Shown here one piece after another: positions 11,653-25,073 of a stretch of DNA of 64,000 nt. The notes beneath the pieces were generated by a model that saw nothing but the letters and a program-made list of their open reading frames with translations, searched no databases and was not told the origin of the DNA. The stretch spans positions 50,590,626 to 50,654,625 of the forward strand of contig CM070505.1 in NCBI GenBank assembly GCA_036346375.1, written 5' to 3'. Position numbers and translations under genes: made by a program. This DNA is from Guadua angustifolia. Taxonomy: Eukaryota > Streptophyta > Magnoliopsida > Poales > Poaceae. Numbering within the stretch: position 1 is the first letter of the stretch; every line of letters starts with the position of its first letter.

Positions 11653-13788
11653 GGCTAGGGATACTCTAGAGACACATATGCATCCTTGCAACAAATATTA
11701 GGGCAGTCTCCCGCCTTCTTGGCCTTCCATTTTTGCTTCCGAAGAATTGCCGCGACATCCTCAACCCGGCAGTGTGGGGGAGTGTTGGGTGTGGCGATGA
11801 CACAGACGGAGCTATGGAGATTGACCAAGTGAAGAAGTGTTGGCTGTGGTTGTGGAGTGACTACCTTTTTATAGGCAGCTTTTTGTTAACTGGTTCATCG
11901 TAAATCTTGGTTGGGGAGCTACGACAGTGTGTTGTCACTTTGTTGTGACAAAGCAAGTGCTTGTGTGTTAAGTCGATCTCGATGCGCCTAATGACAAATG
12001 AAGTTGTCGATTCCGTCAGCAAAGCAAGTGCCGCAGGTTGTCCATTCGGCCGATAAAGCAATGTGTTGCTAAATCAATCTTGTAAAGCGGTGCTAGTGTG
12101 TTGTCAAATCGGACTAATGTAGCAGGTAGTAGTGTTTTGTCAAATCGGTTTAAGAAAGTAGGGGCAATGTATTGTCACTTCGGTCTAATAAAGCAAGGTG
12201 CAGCATGTTATCACTTCGATCTGACAAAGCAGGGTAGCAATGTGTTGTTAATTCGGTATCACGTAGCATGTGGAAGTATGTTGTCCATTTTGTCTAGTAA
12301 AGTAGGTTGCAGTGTGGTGTCATTTCTGTGTCATAAAGCAAGTGGTAGTGTGTTGTCACTTCGGTCTGGTGGAGTGGGTCATATTTTGTTGTTAGTACCA
12401 CGGATTGTAGTAGTTAATTGCATGACATCGGTGAGGATGAAACAAAATGATAAACGAGGAAGATATGTTCACAACTTGAGCATGTGAATAGTTATCCACA
12501 TAAAAGTACAATAATGAAGAAAGTACAAACACTAGTGCGGTTCTTTCGCGATGCAACACCTTGTGTGGTCCCAAGCCTAGCACGTCATTGTACATATCCA
12601 GATGGGTACGTTAGGTGGTTGGGTGGGACTCGCCAACTGGTCCTTGTTGGACGTACTGGTGCTAATGGGGTAATGAAGGCAACATCCGCTAACTCAATTA
12701 GTCTTAGCGCATTGAAGAGCCATGAGGAACCAAGTAGTGCACCCGTTCAGTGGTGGGGGTCGACGATCCAGTCATCGACCTGGGCGTCATTGCCAAAGTT
12801 CGGGTCATTGGAGTGGGTCATGGCATCATTGTGGGGTGCATAGTTCGTTGTTGAAGAAATATATGATATGTTTTGTATTAGTACACAACAGAATGTAGAC
12901 AATGCAACGCACAAAATAGTAATGCAAAGATTTACCTAGAAACATGTGGGTGTATGGTGCATGACGGTGCCAACTGGAGCCCCTAGGCACATCGGGAGGA
13001 GGTACGCTATGTGTATGCGATGTCCTAGCTGTGGTGTGTAGGGCATGTCGATCACATATGGAGGAGGAATGCGTGTGAACCACATCGCATCCTTCTAGCC
13101 GAAGCCTCCTATAGGATGTAAGCCAAATGATGTGCCTCGTCTTCTCGTGAAGACGTTCCAACTCACCTCTGAGATAATCCAGGCTAAGCTCCAACCTATC
13201 CTCTAGCCTGTCTCGAGACCAAAGGGAGATGAGCTCCTCACAAGCCTCTCTAGCAAGGTCGCTCTGTGTACAAATTGAAAGATGTTGTACTAAAAGGAGT
13301 TGTAACCATTTTATGAATGGTACATTGGAAGACATGTTAGCAGTTATACTGACTGAGCGATGAAAAGCAAAGTTTGGCTAGGAGGGGTACATGTCTGCCA
13401 TGGAGCGAACATGCCTCTGAGGATCGTTGACAACACACATGACTTGAACACATGTGCGCGTGATGTACCAGTGGATGTAATCATTGTACGTCCTGTGGTC
13501 GTACGGGGCAGCCTCCTCAAGGACATCCTCCAATGCATGTGCCCATAGCTAAGCATGAGGGAGTATGCATGTTGCCTAGCCCTACGTCTCGTGACACCCT
13601 TCTATGTGTGCTTGCCCAAAAAGATTAACATGTCAATCTCATTAGTATGGACATACAATGTATGCTACAATAGACAATAAAGTAAAGGAGAGCTCATGTG
13701 TGGACGGTCAGTGGGACCACATCACCACTAAGGACCAAGAATAGATGTTGGAGTCCAAATTAGTACATCACATGATGAACGACATATG
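11653..13788. repeat. Tandem duplication, copy 2 (2136 bp)
   Basis: Direct second copy of 9521-11652. Its right edge at about 13788 continues into the upstream part of the plant-mobile-domain gene, so this copy keeps the original context and copy 1 is the extra one. Confidence 0.9.
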
Positions 13789-15060
13789 TCTTGATGAACA
13801 CGTTGTAGACCAGGTAACGACAAGCGAGAAGAAGATGGCGTCATGAGTGCACTGTACGGACAGGCCCAAAGGTGCTTGTGTGGTGACAACCTCTGAGATG
13901 TATGGCCTCCAGATCACATGATCATCCATGAGCTGATTGAACATCATGACGTACTTGTTGTACGATGCGTGCGCCTTAACTAGCATAAAAGTCGGCTGCA
14001 CAACTAGTGGTATGGGTGAAGGTTAGTAAAAAACATGGGAAACTGTTGTATAAATCATGAGAAAGGTACAATACTAACCCGTCAATGACATCACAATGTC
14101 CCTATGGTAGGATGGCCCATGCCATCCCCGGGGGCCCCATAGAAGACTAACCCATAAGGTGCCAACTCGATCTGTGATCGCCCGATTTGAAAGCGCTCAA
14201 AAGACCACATCTGAAGGAGAGGGCATGCAGCGAGAGTGGAGTTGTCCCACACGCGGTGACACCCATCGCAAAGGGCACAGTACGTGGCAGTTAAAACAGC
14301 CGAGCCCCAAGCTAGCTGTGGGATGTCGTCTATGTCTACCTTTGCTATCATCCTCATGTACTAGATCATGTGTCTGTCCACGCTATCCCCAGGGGACAAG
14401 CAAAACATGACCTAGTTGAAGAATCATACCAGGTACTCCTTGAACTAGCAATGCATGATGTACTCCCCCGCACCGTCGGCCATCCTCTGCAGCTGCAAAA
14501 CATGAAGTTTTATTGGACAACATAAATGCAAAACCAAATGGAAATCTAGAAATGAATAAGCACTTACAGAGAAATGTATGAACCACTTCTAAGATGGTCT
14601 GTGAGCACTAGAAAAGGCTGTGTAACCTGCGTCAGTGGGTAGCACACCGTTGAACATGCCAAGTAGCTTAGCACGCCACTTCGGTTCGATGTCCTAAGGT
14701 ACAATTGCATCCCCAGTGCTTAGAAGACATGTGAGGTAACTCATATCTTCAAGTTTCAGTGTCATCTCCTAGCACGGGAGGTGAAACATGTGCATCTTTG
14801 GTTGCCAACAATCGATATGAGCCATGAGTAGGCTCCAATACTACAAAAATCACTAGTAGGCACCACATTTATCTTGCATATCAACGACCATGGCCTCCAC
14901 CATCCTTGCTAAAGGGAGCAATCCCGACACCCTCAACCTCCGTGCAGAAATTGCTAGTATGTTTATGTCAAATGATAATAACAGCTGAATGCAATAATTA
15001 AACAAGTCCACTCACCTGGGAATCCATCACTCATCGATCCTCCATGCCCTCATCAAGGTA
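12826..15060 (-). pseudogene. Plant mobile domain (PMD) protein carried by the MULE
   Basis: Read from 15.06 kb downward, the minus strand gives segments typical of the plant mobile domain (MAIN/aminotransferase-like family): HMFHLPC then EMTLKLED at about 14.75 kb; DIEPKWRAKLLGMFNG; AWGSAVLTATYCALCDGC and PLLQMWSFERFQIGRSQIEL at 14.1-14.35 kb; HVIWRPYISEVVTTQAPLGL at about 13.9 kb; and a charged C-terminal region to 12.83 kb. PMD genes occur both as host genes and as passengers of Mutator and gypsy elements. The frame is interrupted by several stops and shifts (for example after HLPC). It lies downstream of, and co-directional with, the transposase. Confidence 0.65.
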
Positions 15061-15701
15061 CGCAACTGAGGGAGCCAAGCTTGATCGGTGCCTCACCATC
15101 AGTCAGGGGTAAGGTGGCTAACCGGCTTTGGTGTAACAAGTCTATAATCAGATTCAATAGCTCATACTTCAGCCCAACATGCGCAGGGTCACCCTCCATA
15201 CTTGTAATTGAAGTGTTAACTATTAGTACAACGAAAAGTAAGTTGAAATGTAAACCTATAGACATAAGATATTACAATTGTAGTAAGTCTTTCTTGCCAT
15301 ACAATAATTTGACATACGAATTGCATGACAACATTATTTGTATCAACACACAAGATGAATGACATAGAAACATCATTACAACAATTTCGACGTTACAACA
15401 TTGTTTGCATCAACACACATGAGGAATGACATAGAAACGGCATTACAAGAATTTCGACATTACAACATTGTTTTGCATCAACACACATGAGGAATGACAT
15501 AGAAATGACATTTCACATTTTTTTGTAGCATTGAGTAATACTTGAAAGTGTAGCCCATCTCCTTTCAAATAGAATATTTCTTAACACGATGCCCATATTC
15601 CTCTACATCCATGTCATTCCTAATACATCTTGTCTGTCACCAACTCCTTTCAAATTTATCTAGGTTCAGAACCCATCATGTATGCTCCTGTGTCCGATCC
15701 T

Positions 15702-17648
15702 TCATGAAGGAACCGACCACATGAACCCATACATTTCTCCACTCGAAGTTACCGTTACCGCTTCCTTCATGAAAAATTCAAACATGAATATGCTTGGATC
15801 TATACGAATTGTCGAACAGGCAACCATCAATTGTGCACATGGCCTGTATAATAGACAGAGCTTGTTGTATGTGCAGAAACAAGTTTGACTTTGAAGGGTA
15901 CACTCCTGAACAACTTTTTGATCGTTTGTCCCACGACTGCCCTTGTCTCTACACAATATATTGAAATGGAGCTTCCTTGTGCCCATCTTGAATGCTCTAT
16001 GCATTTCCCCCTTCTTGCATATTTCTTCCATGTATGTACAGATCATACTGGAGTCTTTCACAGTAGAATCATTCATGCCGACCAGCGCCCTGGCATGACA
16101 ATCTACAAATTATTTCAAGATGCCTTGGAGAACTTCCTTCACTATAGCTACCAAAAGAAGGGGCCTAAGACCCCGCATCACACAATTATACACCTCAGCC
16201 AGGTTTATCGTTATGACAGTATACTTAGCACTATTGGTGTCATAAAGCAAGGACCACTTCTCTCTAGACTCATGCTAAATCAATTAAGAGAAGCATTTTG
16301 TGCCCCTTCTATTTCTCGTAACCAACTGCGAAGGGTCTATAGGTAACTCATCAAGCACTATAGGAACCTCATCTGCGCCAGGTGCTGACTTTTTCACTGC
16401 CTCCCCTGTATGCTTTAACATTGCTTCATCCAGCTTTCTCCAGAGTGCATCAAACTTCCCCTACTAATTATAATCGCATAACCTCTTGAAAATTTCCATG
16501 AGCTCCTTGTTCCTAAATTGCTTGTAGAAGTTCACAGGCTCTTGCACCACCTACTCTGCAAATCAACCCATGGATGCGGCTCGTCTAGCCCTTCCTGCAA
16601 TTGCATAATCGCCTTCAATAGCCCTGGGTGCCGATCATGTATGATACAAACTCTGGGCTATTGCCCGACAATACTAGCTTTCATGTTTCTTAAACACCAG
16701 AACCAGCTATCAGTGTTCTCACTCTCCACAAATGCCAGCACTATGGGAAGAATTTTGTTGTTGCCATCTACTCCTATGACAAAATATCTGGCCCTTGTAC
16801 TTCCTAGTTAGAAATGTGATAGCTAGATAAAGCAACGAACGACAATGTTTGAACGTGTTGATGTAGGCACCAAAAGCAAAGAATGTTTGCTTCAATACCA
16901 TCTTCGTAAGGAAGCGCTGCGAGTGCTGCTCAAAAATATCAATATATGTCCTAGCTTTCCTTTCTTGAATTACTTGAAGCATACTTGGCAGGTTCTAGTA
17001 CAAGTCTTTGTAAATACCAAACCTAGATTCTATGGTCTTTTGCTTCGCCCTCCATGCCTTGGCATAGCTTATTATGTGCTGAAACTTCTGCTCTATTGCA
17101 AGTATGATGGCATGTGGCTCTAAATCCAGGTTATCTACAATCTCTCCATGCATTACATTTACAACAAAGTCTAAAGAGATGTTTGTATATGATTGCGTAG
17201 ACTCTCTCAACACCATAAGTGTAGAACAACTATAGAACACATCCAAATGGTGTCCCACTTAGGCTGGTACACATGGACACGCCATGAGCAATCCTCCATC
17301 TCACATCTGACATCATACACCTGCGAATTTGACTTCACAACCTTAAATATTCTCCGTTGTGACATTGCCCATGCTATTACTACTTCTTGCACTTCCTACT
17401 TAGTATTGTAAATCCCTCCTTGTCTCACTTTATTCTCATTATACTCCCATGCAATGCCTTCACACACCCTCATTGATTACCAGCCTATCGAATTGATACC
17501 CCTCCCACTCTATAGATAAAGTGTCTTCACGTCCAAGCTCTCCATCATCATCACCTTTATTATCAGATAAAGCCTTGTAGTCATGGTTCTCAGCCTCCAT
17601 TATTTCAATCAAGCCTTCAATCTGTTCTCCTTCGTCTGCCATGTCCAT
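15702..17648 (-). pseudogene. MuDR-type MULE transposase (decayed)
   Basis: The minus strand shows, in N-to-C order: an acidic leader with EDTLSIEWEGYQFDRLVI at 17.5 kb; the N-terminal DNA-binding-type segment FKVVKSNSQVYDVRCEMEDC near 17.3 kb; ISYAKAWRAKQKTIESRFG near 17.03 kb; the start of the catalytic region, FKHCRSLLYLAITFLTRKYK near 16.85 kb, whose expected Asp is lost; HRAFKMGTRKLHFN near 15.99 kb; and a SWIM-type zinc finger at 15.7-15.9 kb with CFCTYNKLCLLYRPC and then FFMKEAVTVTSSGEMYGF. Frames change repeatedly and stops occur, so no functional product is expected. The PMD gene follows downstream on the same strand. Confidence 0.8.
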
Positions 17649-18520
17649 CGATTCCTATACCTCCTACACTGGAACATCTACTTCCTCACCTTACACTGTG
17701 TCCTTATCCCCTCCCATATCATGGCCCAATAAGCATGCTTGACTATGGCTGGACTCTCCAGCTTCATCCGGTTCAACACCAATAGCCTCGTCATGTGTCG
17801 CATGGCTAGTAGCGACTTTCTAAAATGCTTGCCCCAACAACACTAGAGGCCACACTCGCTCATTCACCAATCTTATGTACGAACTTCACGACTTCGGACC
17901 CTTCAATTCCACTATCTCCCAGTACGTGCACTCCCATGTACGACACAGCTAACCCTAGGCAACTTCAGATCATGAAGCTAATGGTTCAACGAGAACAGGT
18001 GGTACAACCATCTAGTAACCATGTTCCATAGATGCTCCCTGTACATGACAGGCTAGCCATCTCACTTGAAAAATAGCCTAGCACCACCCCTTGTGCACCC
18101 ATATGTGGAACCTCTTCACTATAGTGTATTTTAAAATGTACCCGCTCATCCATAACTGTCGAGCATCTTATTAAATTGTTATTATGTACATGATGCAATG
18201 CTATTATATCAACCAATATGTACTACACCTCATGAATTCTAAACCTAATTGCACGCTACGTCTATGTATCACGACAAGCTACTCCACACTACAACAAACA
18301 AATGCTACAAATATCCATAAATTTTATTTTTCAACTACATACTACCCGATATAATTTCTTCAATTTTTCATATCGAATCTGATCCATATTTAATAATATC
18401 TATACAACTATTATACTCTGCACAACTAAATAGCTACAAATCTAATTATTTCGGTTGCTAACCACCATATCTTCAAAACATAATTAAAGCAATAAAAATC
18501 GTACCTTTGAAATTTATAGC

Positions 18521-18680
18521 AACTTCTTCTTCCCCTCCCCTTCCTCCCTCCTCGCTCTTCCCTTTCGCTTCCTCCTCCTCCACCCTTCCCTTTCCTCCTC
18601 TTCCCTTTCCCCTTCCCTTTCTACTCCTCTTTCCCCTCTTCTCTCCTCTTTCCCTCTCCCCTCTTCTCTTCTCTTTTTTG
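18521..18680. repeat. Polypyrimidine (CT-rich) tract
   Basis: About 160 bp on the + strand consists almost only of C and T (cttcc/ctcttcc units), near the right end of the MULE. Open frames across it are composition artefacts. Confidence 0.85.
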
Positions 18681-19584
18681 TTTTTTGGCTGGTCGGTGGA
18701 TCTGTTCCCCCTCAAGCCACACACGGCGATTAAGTCCCCCCCTCTGTCGCCATTTCAATTGGTGGTAGAGGGGCCGACAAGTGACGATAGATCGCCCTCT
18801 GTCACTACACACTGTTGCCTTTTGAAATGGTCACAAGTGCATTCCTATCATCTTTAGTTTTGACATAATATTTCTGTAATTATTTTAAAAATTATTATTA
18901 TTTTAAAAAATTTGACCTAGATATATAGTACTGCAGTAATGCAATAGATATATGAACAAACACACTGACTGTACAGACGTGTGCTCCAGTGCACAAGAAA
19001 ACTAAGTGATCTTGGCATTTTCAATCTGCTTAAAATGTTTTCTAAGCATATATGATACTACTTTTAAAAGAGGACCATATGTCAACTATATACCTATTGG
19101 TTAGTACAATATTAGTTCTCGATGACCATTTGATCTCTTATTTCATTACTATTTGTTAGGAAAGTGTTTTCATATACACACACATCTACCTTCTAATATA
19201 ACCAGCTGTCTTTCAAAAATATATATACATGCATTAAATGTTCCTTTTTTGTTGAAAAAAAATCTTTTATATTACCATCTAAAAACCATCCTACTTCATT
19301 CATACATAATATAAGTTCACACGTTTTCCAGATAATAGTCTTTTCACAGTATAAATCCATGCATGGTCGAGGGTGTGTTTACTATATGTGTTTTGCACAT
19401 ATTCATCAATGGTATTAAAGACGAGAGAGTATGTTGAGTAGTGGAAATTTCATTTAATTGGGTTAACTTTAGTCCATTCTTATTAATTTTTTCTCCAATT
19501 TTATACCTCATTGCAAAATAGCTGTAGTATTTATTTTTTAGAAGTGGAACAACTTTGATGCCTGTGTGATTATGTTGATTATAG

Positions 19585-19707
19585 ATATTTGGGGGGCCCC
19601 AAAACTGGGAGATAGCATTTATGCTTCAGGCCATTTGCTCAACAGATCTCATCGGTGAATATGCTCCAACTATTGAGAGAGCTCACAGCTATATAAAAAA
19701 AGCACAG
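19585..19707 (+). CDS. Cyclase exon following the MULE-bearing intron
   Basis: Forty-one codons between ..gattatag and gtctag, read as IFGGPQNWEIAFMLQAI and then ICSTDLIGEYAPTIERAHSY. This corresponds to the family segment after YLWIAEDGMK. Phase 0 on both sides fits the exons ending at 7921 and starting at 19783, so the 11.7 kb intron can in principle be removed in frame. Confidence 0.85.
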
Positions 19708-19782
19708 GTCTAGTGTTTGTGATCTTCAATTAATCTGAAATAACATTTTAGAACAAATATAACACAAATTTCTTAGAAGCAG

Positions 19783-19905
19783 GTTACTAGAAATGCTCCT
19801 GGTGATCAAAGTTATTGGTTTCGCCATAGATCAAAAGGTTCATGGATGCTCTCAACCCCAGATAATGGTTGGGCTTCAACTGATTGTACTGCAGAAGCAC
19901 TTATG
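19783..19905 (+). CDS. Cyclase catalytic exon with DCTAE motif
   Basis: Forty-one codons include APGDQSYWFRHRSKGSW and STDCTAEALM. In this family the Asp of DCTAE protonates the epoxide of oxidosqualene, so the key catalytic residue is intact here. Boundaries are gaagcag/GTT and ATG/gtcagc. Confidence 0.9.
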
Positions 19906-20346
19906 GTCAGCACAAGCTTTCTATCATTGCATATATTGTTGTAATCTAGATCAATGAGGATAATTGTTTCCTAGTACGACTTTACTGATTCTAGTTTTTT
20001 TCCTTAGGCAATACTGTTGCTATCAAAACTTTCTCCTAGCCTCGTCGGGAATCCAATGGAAGAAGGAAGGCTTTATGATGCTGTTGATTGCCTTCTTTCC
20101 TTTAAGGTATGATTTTCTAAATTTAATCACCTATATATCTTGAAGTACTTGCCGATCACCCTTTTCCATAATATATTTTCATAGTTATGGTAACTGCGCA
20201 CTAAGAAACATAAAGTTTATGCTGTGACACATAATCGGTGAACAAATTTAAACAGCAACATCGAAATTTGTCATCGGAGATGTATAAATTTATATCAAGG
20301 GTATATTATAATGATTTTAAAAAATGTTATCAGTTTGTTAAGAAAA

Positions 20347-22290
20347 TGTCAAGACCCTTACCTGGCATGGGATATCCAAGGTCTCATATTATGTACTAGC
20401 CTCATGATCAGTAGTTAGTACACACATCATATATATACTGTACTAGTCCCATAATCAGTGACTATTACACATATTTACAACATTTTCATCATATCTATAC
20501 TCATAGGTATAAAAACATAGGTCATACATATACATATATGTATATGTATACACACACACAAAAGTGCATAGTTCTTACTACAAGAGGCCATCGGCCCAAC
20601 AAAATGCAGCAGAAAGGTAGTGAATTAAGCATGAAGGTTGAGCGTTATGCCTCAACCTAAAATATCCACATGCATCAAACTAGATCAAGCCCTAGATAGG
20701 ATCGTCGTTATATTCTCTAAAACCTACGGCAAAATATGAATCGTCGGGAGTGGCAAGTCCTTCATTCTCTAGGTGAGTATCAATAAGCAAAGGTGAGTAC
20801 ATTCGTACTCAGCAAGGCTTGTAGTGTATCACAAATTATAAGTATATGCATGGCTATGATAAAGTGAGATTTATTCAACAATAGCAAGTAGTAGATTGCA
20901 AACAGAATTTGTAGTAGTTGATAAATATATAAATATTGATAAATATATAAATAACAAGTATATAGATAAATATGAGCAAATCACAATCCACCATGATTGC
21001 GATCAATGACCGTTCCCAACCATACCTAGCATATCATCTGCATCATAGCTACCCAACATTTTCCATTTCAAATTTTATTAAAATCCAAAAACTAACTAGT
21101 GTCATGCACCAAGTCTCTCATCACCAAGGCTTTTCAAAAATATTTACACTCTGCAAAGGCATACAACTTTACCCACAAAATAGAGATCAACTTTTGTTGC
21201 CAAGCTATTAACACACTTTCTTTGGTGTGCGATAAAGAGATGATGATAAAACCATTACATTATCTAGACCTACCTTCACACGAGCCCGGTGATGTTTGAC
21301 CTTAGCTATGGTGGTGGAAATAAAATTCACTAACACATAGTAACCATGATAGTCCATCCTTGTCTTAACTATTCTCCTCCTTCCCCTCAACGCTAAGGCA
21401 TGCACCATTATATTTGCAAGCTTTAGCCCCAATACCTCACTTAGAAAAATCCTTTGAGCAAACCTACCTGGAATACCCATACTACTTTGGTATTTTAATA
21501 TGCAAAGCTAGTCCTAGACAACTTAGTATGTTAGAACCACTCCATGAATAGTACTTGTAGTTGCACGGATATCTTAGATTTTACAAACACTACGTTTAGT
21601 CCTTAATCGACTTGGGCAAGAACTCCCCTGTAAGTCCATCCCTCATACTTCAGGCTATAACAATAACTTGCCCATATCAAAACTTAGTTTTCAATTTTGA
21701 TTTTATACCGGAATAATAGAGATACCCCTCTGGTTCGTTATGTCAAAATTCTCTTTTACCGAACAAATGTTTCAACCATTTATTTGTTCTTCTCATTTCC
21801 AAAGCATGTGCATGTATAGTCTAGTGTACCTAAAGTTAACATCAGTTATTGTCTACCCCTACCTTATGTATTTCAAGGGTATGGCTGCATATTTTTCAAG
21901 GAAGTTCCATGTAACAAGTAGGTTTATCTACTGATATCCACAATATAGCCATTTTATAAAAGTATGCACATGCATACATAGATTTGTAAGAGAACGTAAA
22001 TTAAGTAAAATAATAGGATCAATATGATCAAAAGAGATGCTTACCTTACTCGTTGAATTCTTGGTTTTGCTCGGCTTTGATGATGAGGGTTTCGGGACGT
22101 TGGTGTCAACACGGAAAGTACCGTGAAGCACAAATAAGAACCAACCAAACACAAAAGAAGACTAAATCCAAATATTTTTGCAGAATAAGAAAGAGTGTGA
22201 TTTTAGAAAAACTTATAAATTTGTTTCACTCAATTTGGAGTTTATATGCAAAAGTTATGAGCATTTGAATTAAATCGGCTAATAAATCCT
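20347..22290. repeat. Divergent gypsy LTR remnant in a cyclase intron
   Basis: The sequence starts TGTCAAGACCCTTACC and carries, in the same order, landmarks of the LTRs at 33-42 kb: aggtgagtacatt...actcagcaag, ttacactctgcaaaggcatac...ctttaccc, and a later segment preceding a gattt...gag block. It is about 1.9 kb. The end could not be fixed and no target duplication was found. Confidence 0.4.
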
Positions 22291-22663
22291 TAAAATGAAA
22301 AGAGGATATTGCTTTTTTTTGTGACGGAGAGAATATATGACTTAACTAAAAGCAGGGCTGCTATCTAATTCCATGAAACTCATGCATCTGAATTCCAAGA
22401 GACATGAAGTAGTTAAACATGTGTCTTTTGAACTTCAAACACTCATTTGTTTGTCATTTGATGCTTGCACCTGTTTTTATCACTGAGAGTTTATGTAATT
22501 TATTTCTTGCATTAGTTTTTACAACTTTTGGATTTGCAACAGCAGTTGCTCACTTTACTTCAGTGCAAAGAATATTTAATTAACGAGAGATTTTTTTTCT
22601 CTGAAGAACAAAGATGGTTCCATTTCAACATTTGAATGCCAGAGAAGTTCTTCTTGGATAGAG

Positions 22664-24499
22664 GTGAGTACCTTTAGTTATGCTATAATATTACCAGATC
22701 ACCACAAAATAGTAGGTTGGACTTTGAAAGAACGTTGACACCATCTGCTTTAATAATCATTATGCAATCATGACGACTCTAATCTCTTGTATGAAGACAG
22801 GTGTGATATCGTGTATCATGATAGGTGTTAATCTTAGCTTTTATAAACAAACAAGTTTGCACTCCAAAGAACAAATTTTAGGAGGATGATATCGCAACAA
22901 GACTAAATAGAAAATTAAGAAAAAATTATGGCAAATACACTGCCCTCGAATTTGCATTGTTAGGGGTATAAATTGACGCTTTGGCCCCATGTGTTTTCAT
23001 CTCTTGGAGCCAACAAAGCCACTTTTGGAGGCTAAACTTGGTAAGTTAGCACTAGTGGAGGGAAAGTGTTGACTGCGCCGCCATACAATGCAAGAGGATG
23101 ATGGTATGCAATTTGGACAGCACCACAGATGTCATTTCTCAATTTTTCTCTCACCCCATGCAAAACAAGAGTCACTTACCACAATCTTGCCTATTTGTAC
23201 TGTTCTTTTTCAAATCGATTATGCTGTGATGTCACTCTCCTAAATTTGGTTATTTGAAGTGCTACTAAGCATGCTAATTTCCCCTGTCTAAACTACCCTG
23301 CCCTTCCCAACTCTGGTGCTACCCAGTGCCACTTCCTCTTGCTCCTCACTGGGATCAACAGCAGCAGTGCCACCAACTCCTCTCCTCTAATGTTCCCAGC
23401 TCCCTCTTGAGAGGGTTCTAAAGTTCGGTTCATTCGATGGATCTTGAAATATTTACATACAGGTCAAATTTTTTGATTTCTATTGAATTTTAGAGGGCTA
23501 AAAGGAACCGAACATTCGCACATACTGTGGTTGAGGATTTTTTTAAATGTGAACTTTAAAGTTTAGAATTTAACTTTGATCCAAACCATTTGAACGAAAT
23601 TCGTTCCTAAATCGTCAATATTATCGAAATTCCAAAACCCTGGTCCAATCAATGGCTCTAGTCTGGCCAAACAATGTAGGGAGAATTGATCATTTGCTCT
23701 GTTTTTCTAGGTACAAATGATCATTTGTTCCGCAAGTCTCACTAACATGTGACCCCAGACCCCGCATATCAGTGAGATATTATGAGACAAACGATCAATG
23801 GCAAAGGAAAAATAGGCAAATCAACAATTTTTCCCAGAATGCGCCTGCTGCATGAAACTCTGTGATGTGTATCTCCAAAGTATCTTGAGGTTGTTGTTAC
23901 TCAACAAAGTTGCTAGTGCCAGCTCCGCTTTCTTCTATCTGTTGATTTTTGCACCACAAACGGCTTGTGAAGTGGAGCCTATGGCAAAATGGTTTTCTAC
24001 ACCCTAAGGAAACACTGAATAACATCCATTTTTCAAATATATAGTCAAGATTTTGAAATAAAATGGCAAATAAGGAAGAGAAAATTGTCAAGATATTGAA
24101 ATAAAATTGCAAGTAAGGAAGAGAAAATTACTCGATGGTAGATTGCTCTTCAAAGGATTAATCAGTAGCATACAAGGAATCTAGCCTTTTCTTATTATTA
24201 GCAGTGTATTAGATGAACGTGCAGAGCAAATAAAAGAGTTACTTCGGACGTAAATTATTATTCCACTACTATTTTACTTGGAATCAATAATCCTCTGACT
24301 GGATGAAAACTAACTCCGAAGGTAATTACAATGAACCATAATGCATGTTTAACAATATTAAACAATGTTTATTATACTTTAATGTAAGATGTCTACATGT
24401 TCTTTTTCATCTCTCATTTGAGAATTAGCCAAGAAGTACTTTGCTCTTCCATATCTTATACCCACATATTTACTGACATTATTTTGTTTGACAACCCAG
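22664..24499. other. Cyclase intron, no recognised feature
   Basis: This intron separates the NKDGSIS exon (22607-22663) from the exon at 24500. No coding similarity or bounded repeat was recognised. Confidence 0.4.
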
Positions 24500-25073
24500 G
24501 TCATGAATCCTTCTGAGAGTTTTCAAAATATTGTCGTCGACCATCCGTAAGAAATTAGACAATTCTCCTTTATCAAAACTTAACCCACTCTCTATTCAGT
24601 TTACCTAGAGAAACTAAGTCATGCAATGCAATCTGTTGACAGAAATGTTGAATGTACTTCCTCATTGATGCACGCCCTCATACTATTTAGAGAGCTCTAT
24701 CCAGGGTACCGCAGTGAAGAGATAAGAACATGCATCAATGAAGCTGCCAGATATATTGAGAATAAGCAAAAGAAGGATGGCTCATGGTTTGTAAAAATGC
24801 ATTATATATTTTACGCAAAATATTATATTTCAATCTTATAATTGCAACTATAATCAGATTATCTACTATATGACAGGTATGGAACATGGGGCATATGTTT
24901 TATCTATGGGACCTTTTTTGCAGTAAAAGGCTTAACTGCTGCTGGAAAAACTTTCGACAACAGTATTTGCATTAGGAATGCGTGCAACTTTTTGTTGTCA
25001 ATACAACTCAAAACAGGTGGCTGGGCAGAGAGTTATCTTTCTTGTGAAAGTGAGGTGAGTAATATATTTTTTT

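Larger units (their letters stand above)
8237..18914 (-). mobile_element. Large Mutator-like element (MULE, ~10.7 kb) inside the cyclase intron
   Basis: The ends are long imperfect inverted repeats of at least 80 bp, extending with lower identity to about 150 bp. The left arm 8237-8390 pairs with the right arm 18760-18914, sharing for example aataattacagaaat and gataggaatgcactt. Flanking 9 bp direct repeats, ACCTGGATA (8228-8236) and ACCTAGATA (18915-18923), differ once, as expected for an old Mutator insertion. On the minus strand the interior carries a decayed MuDR-type transposase (15.7-17.6 kb) and then a plant-mobile-domain gene (12.8-15.1 kb). Its 3' part was copied by a 2.13 kb tandem duplication. 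Subterminal sequence is rich in a GCGATAGAG-type motif. Both genes are broken, so it is no longer autonomous. Confidence 0.75.

Noticed and set aside
18507..18857. 116-codon Ser/Pro/Phe-rich open frame
   Set aside because: It is created by the polypyrimidine tract; no domain and no codon bias.
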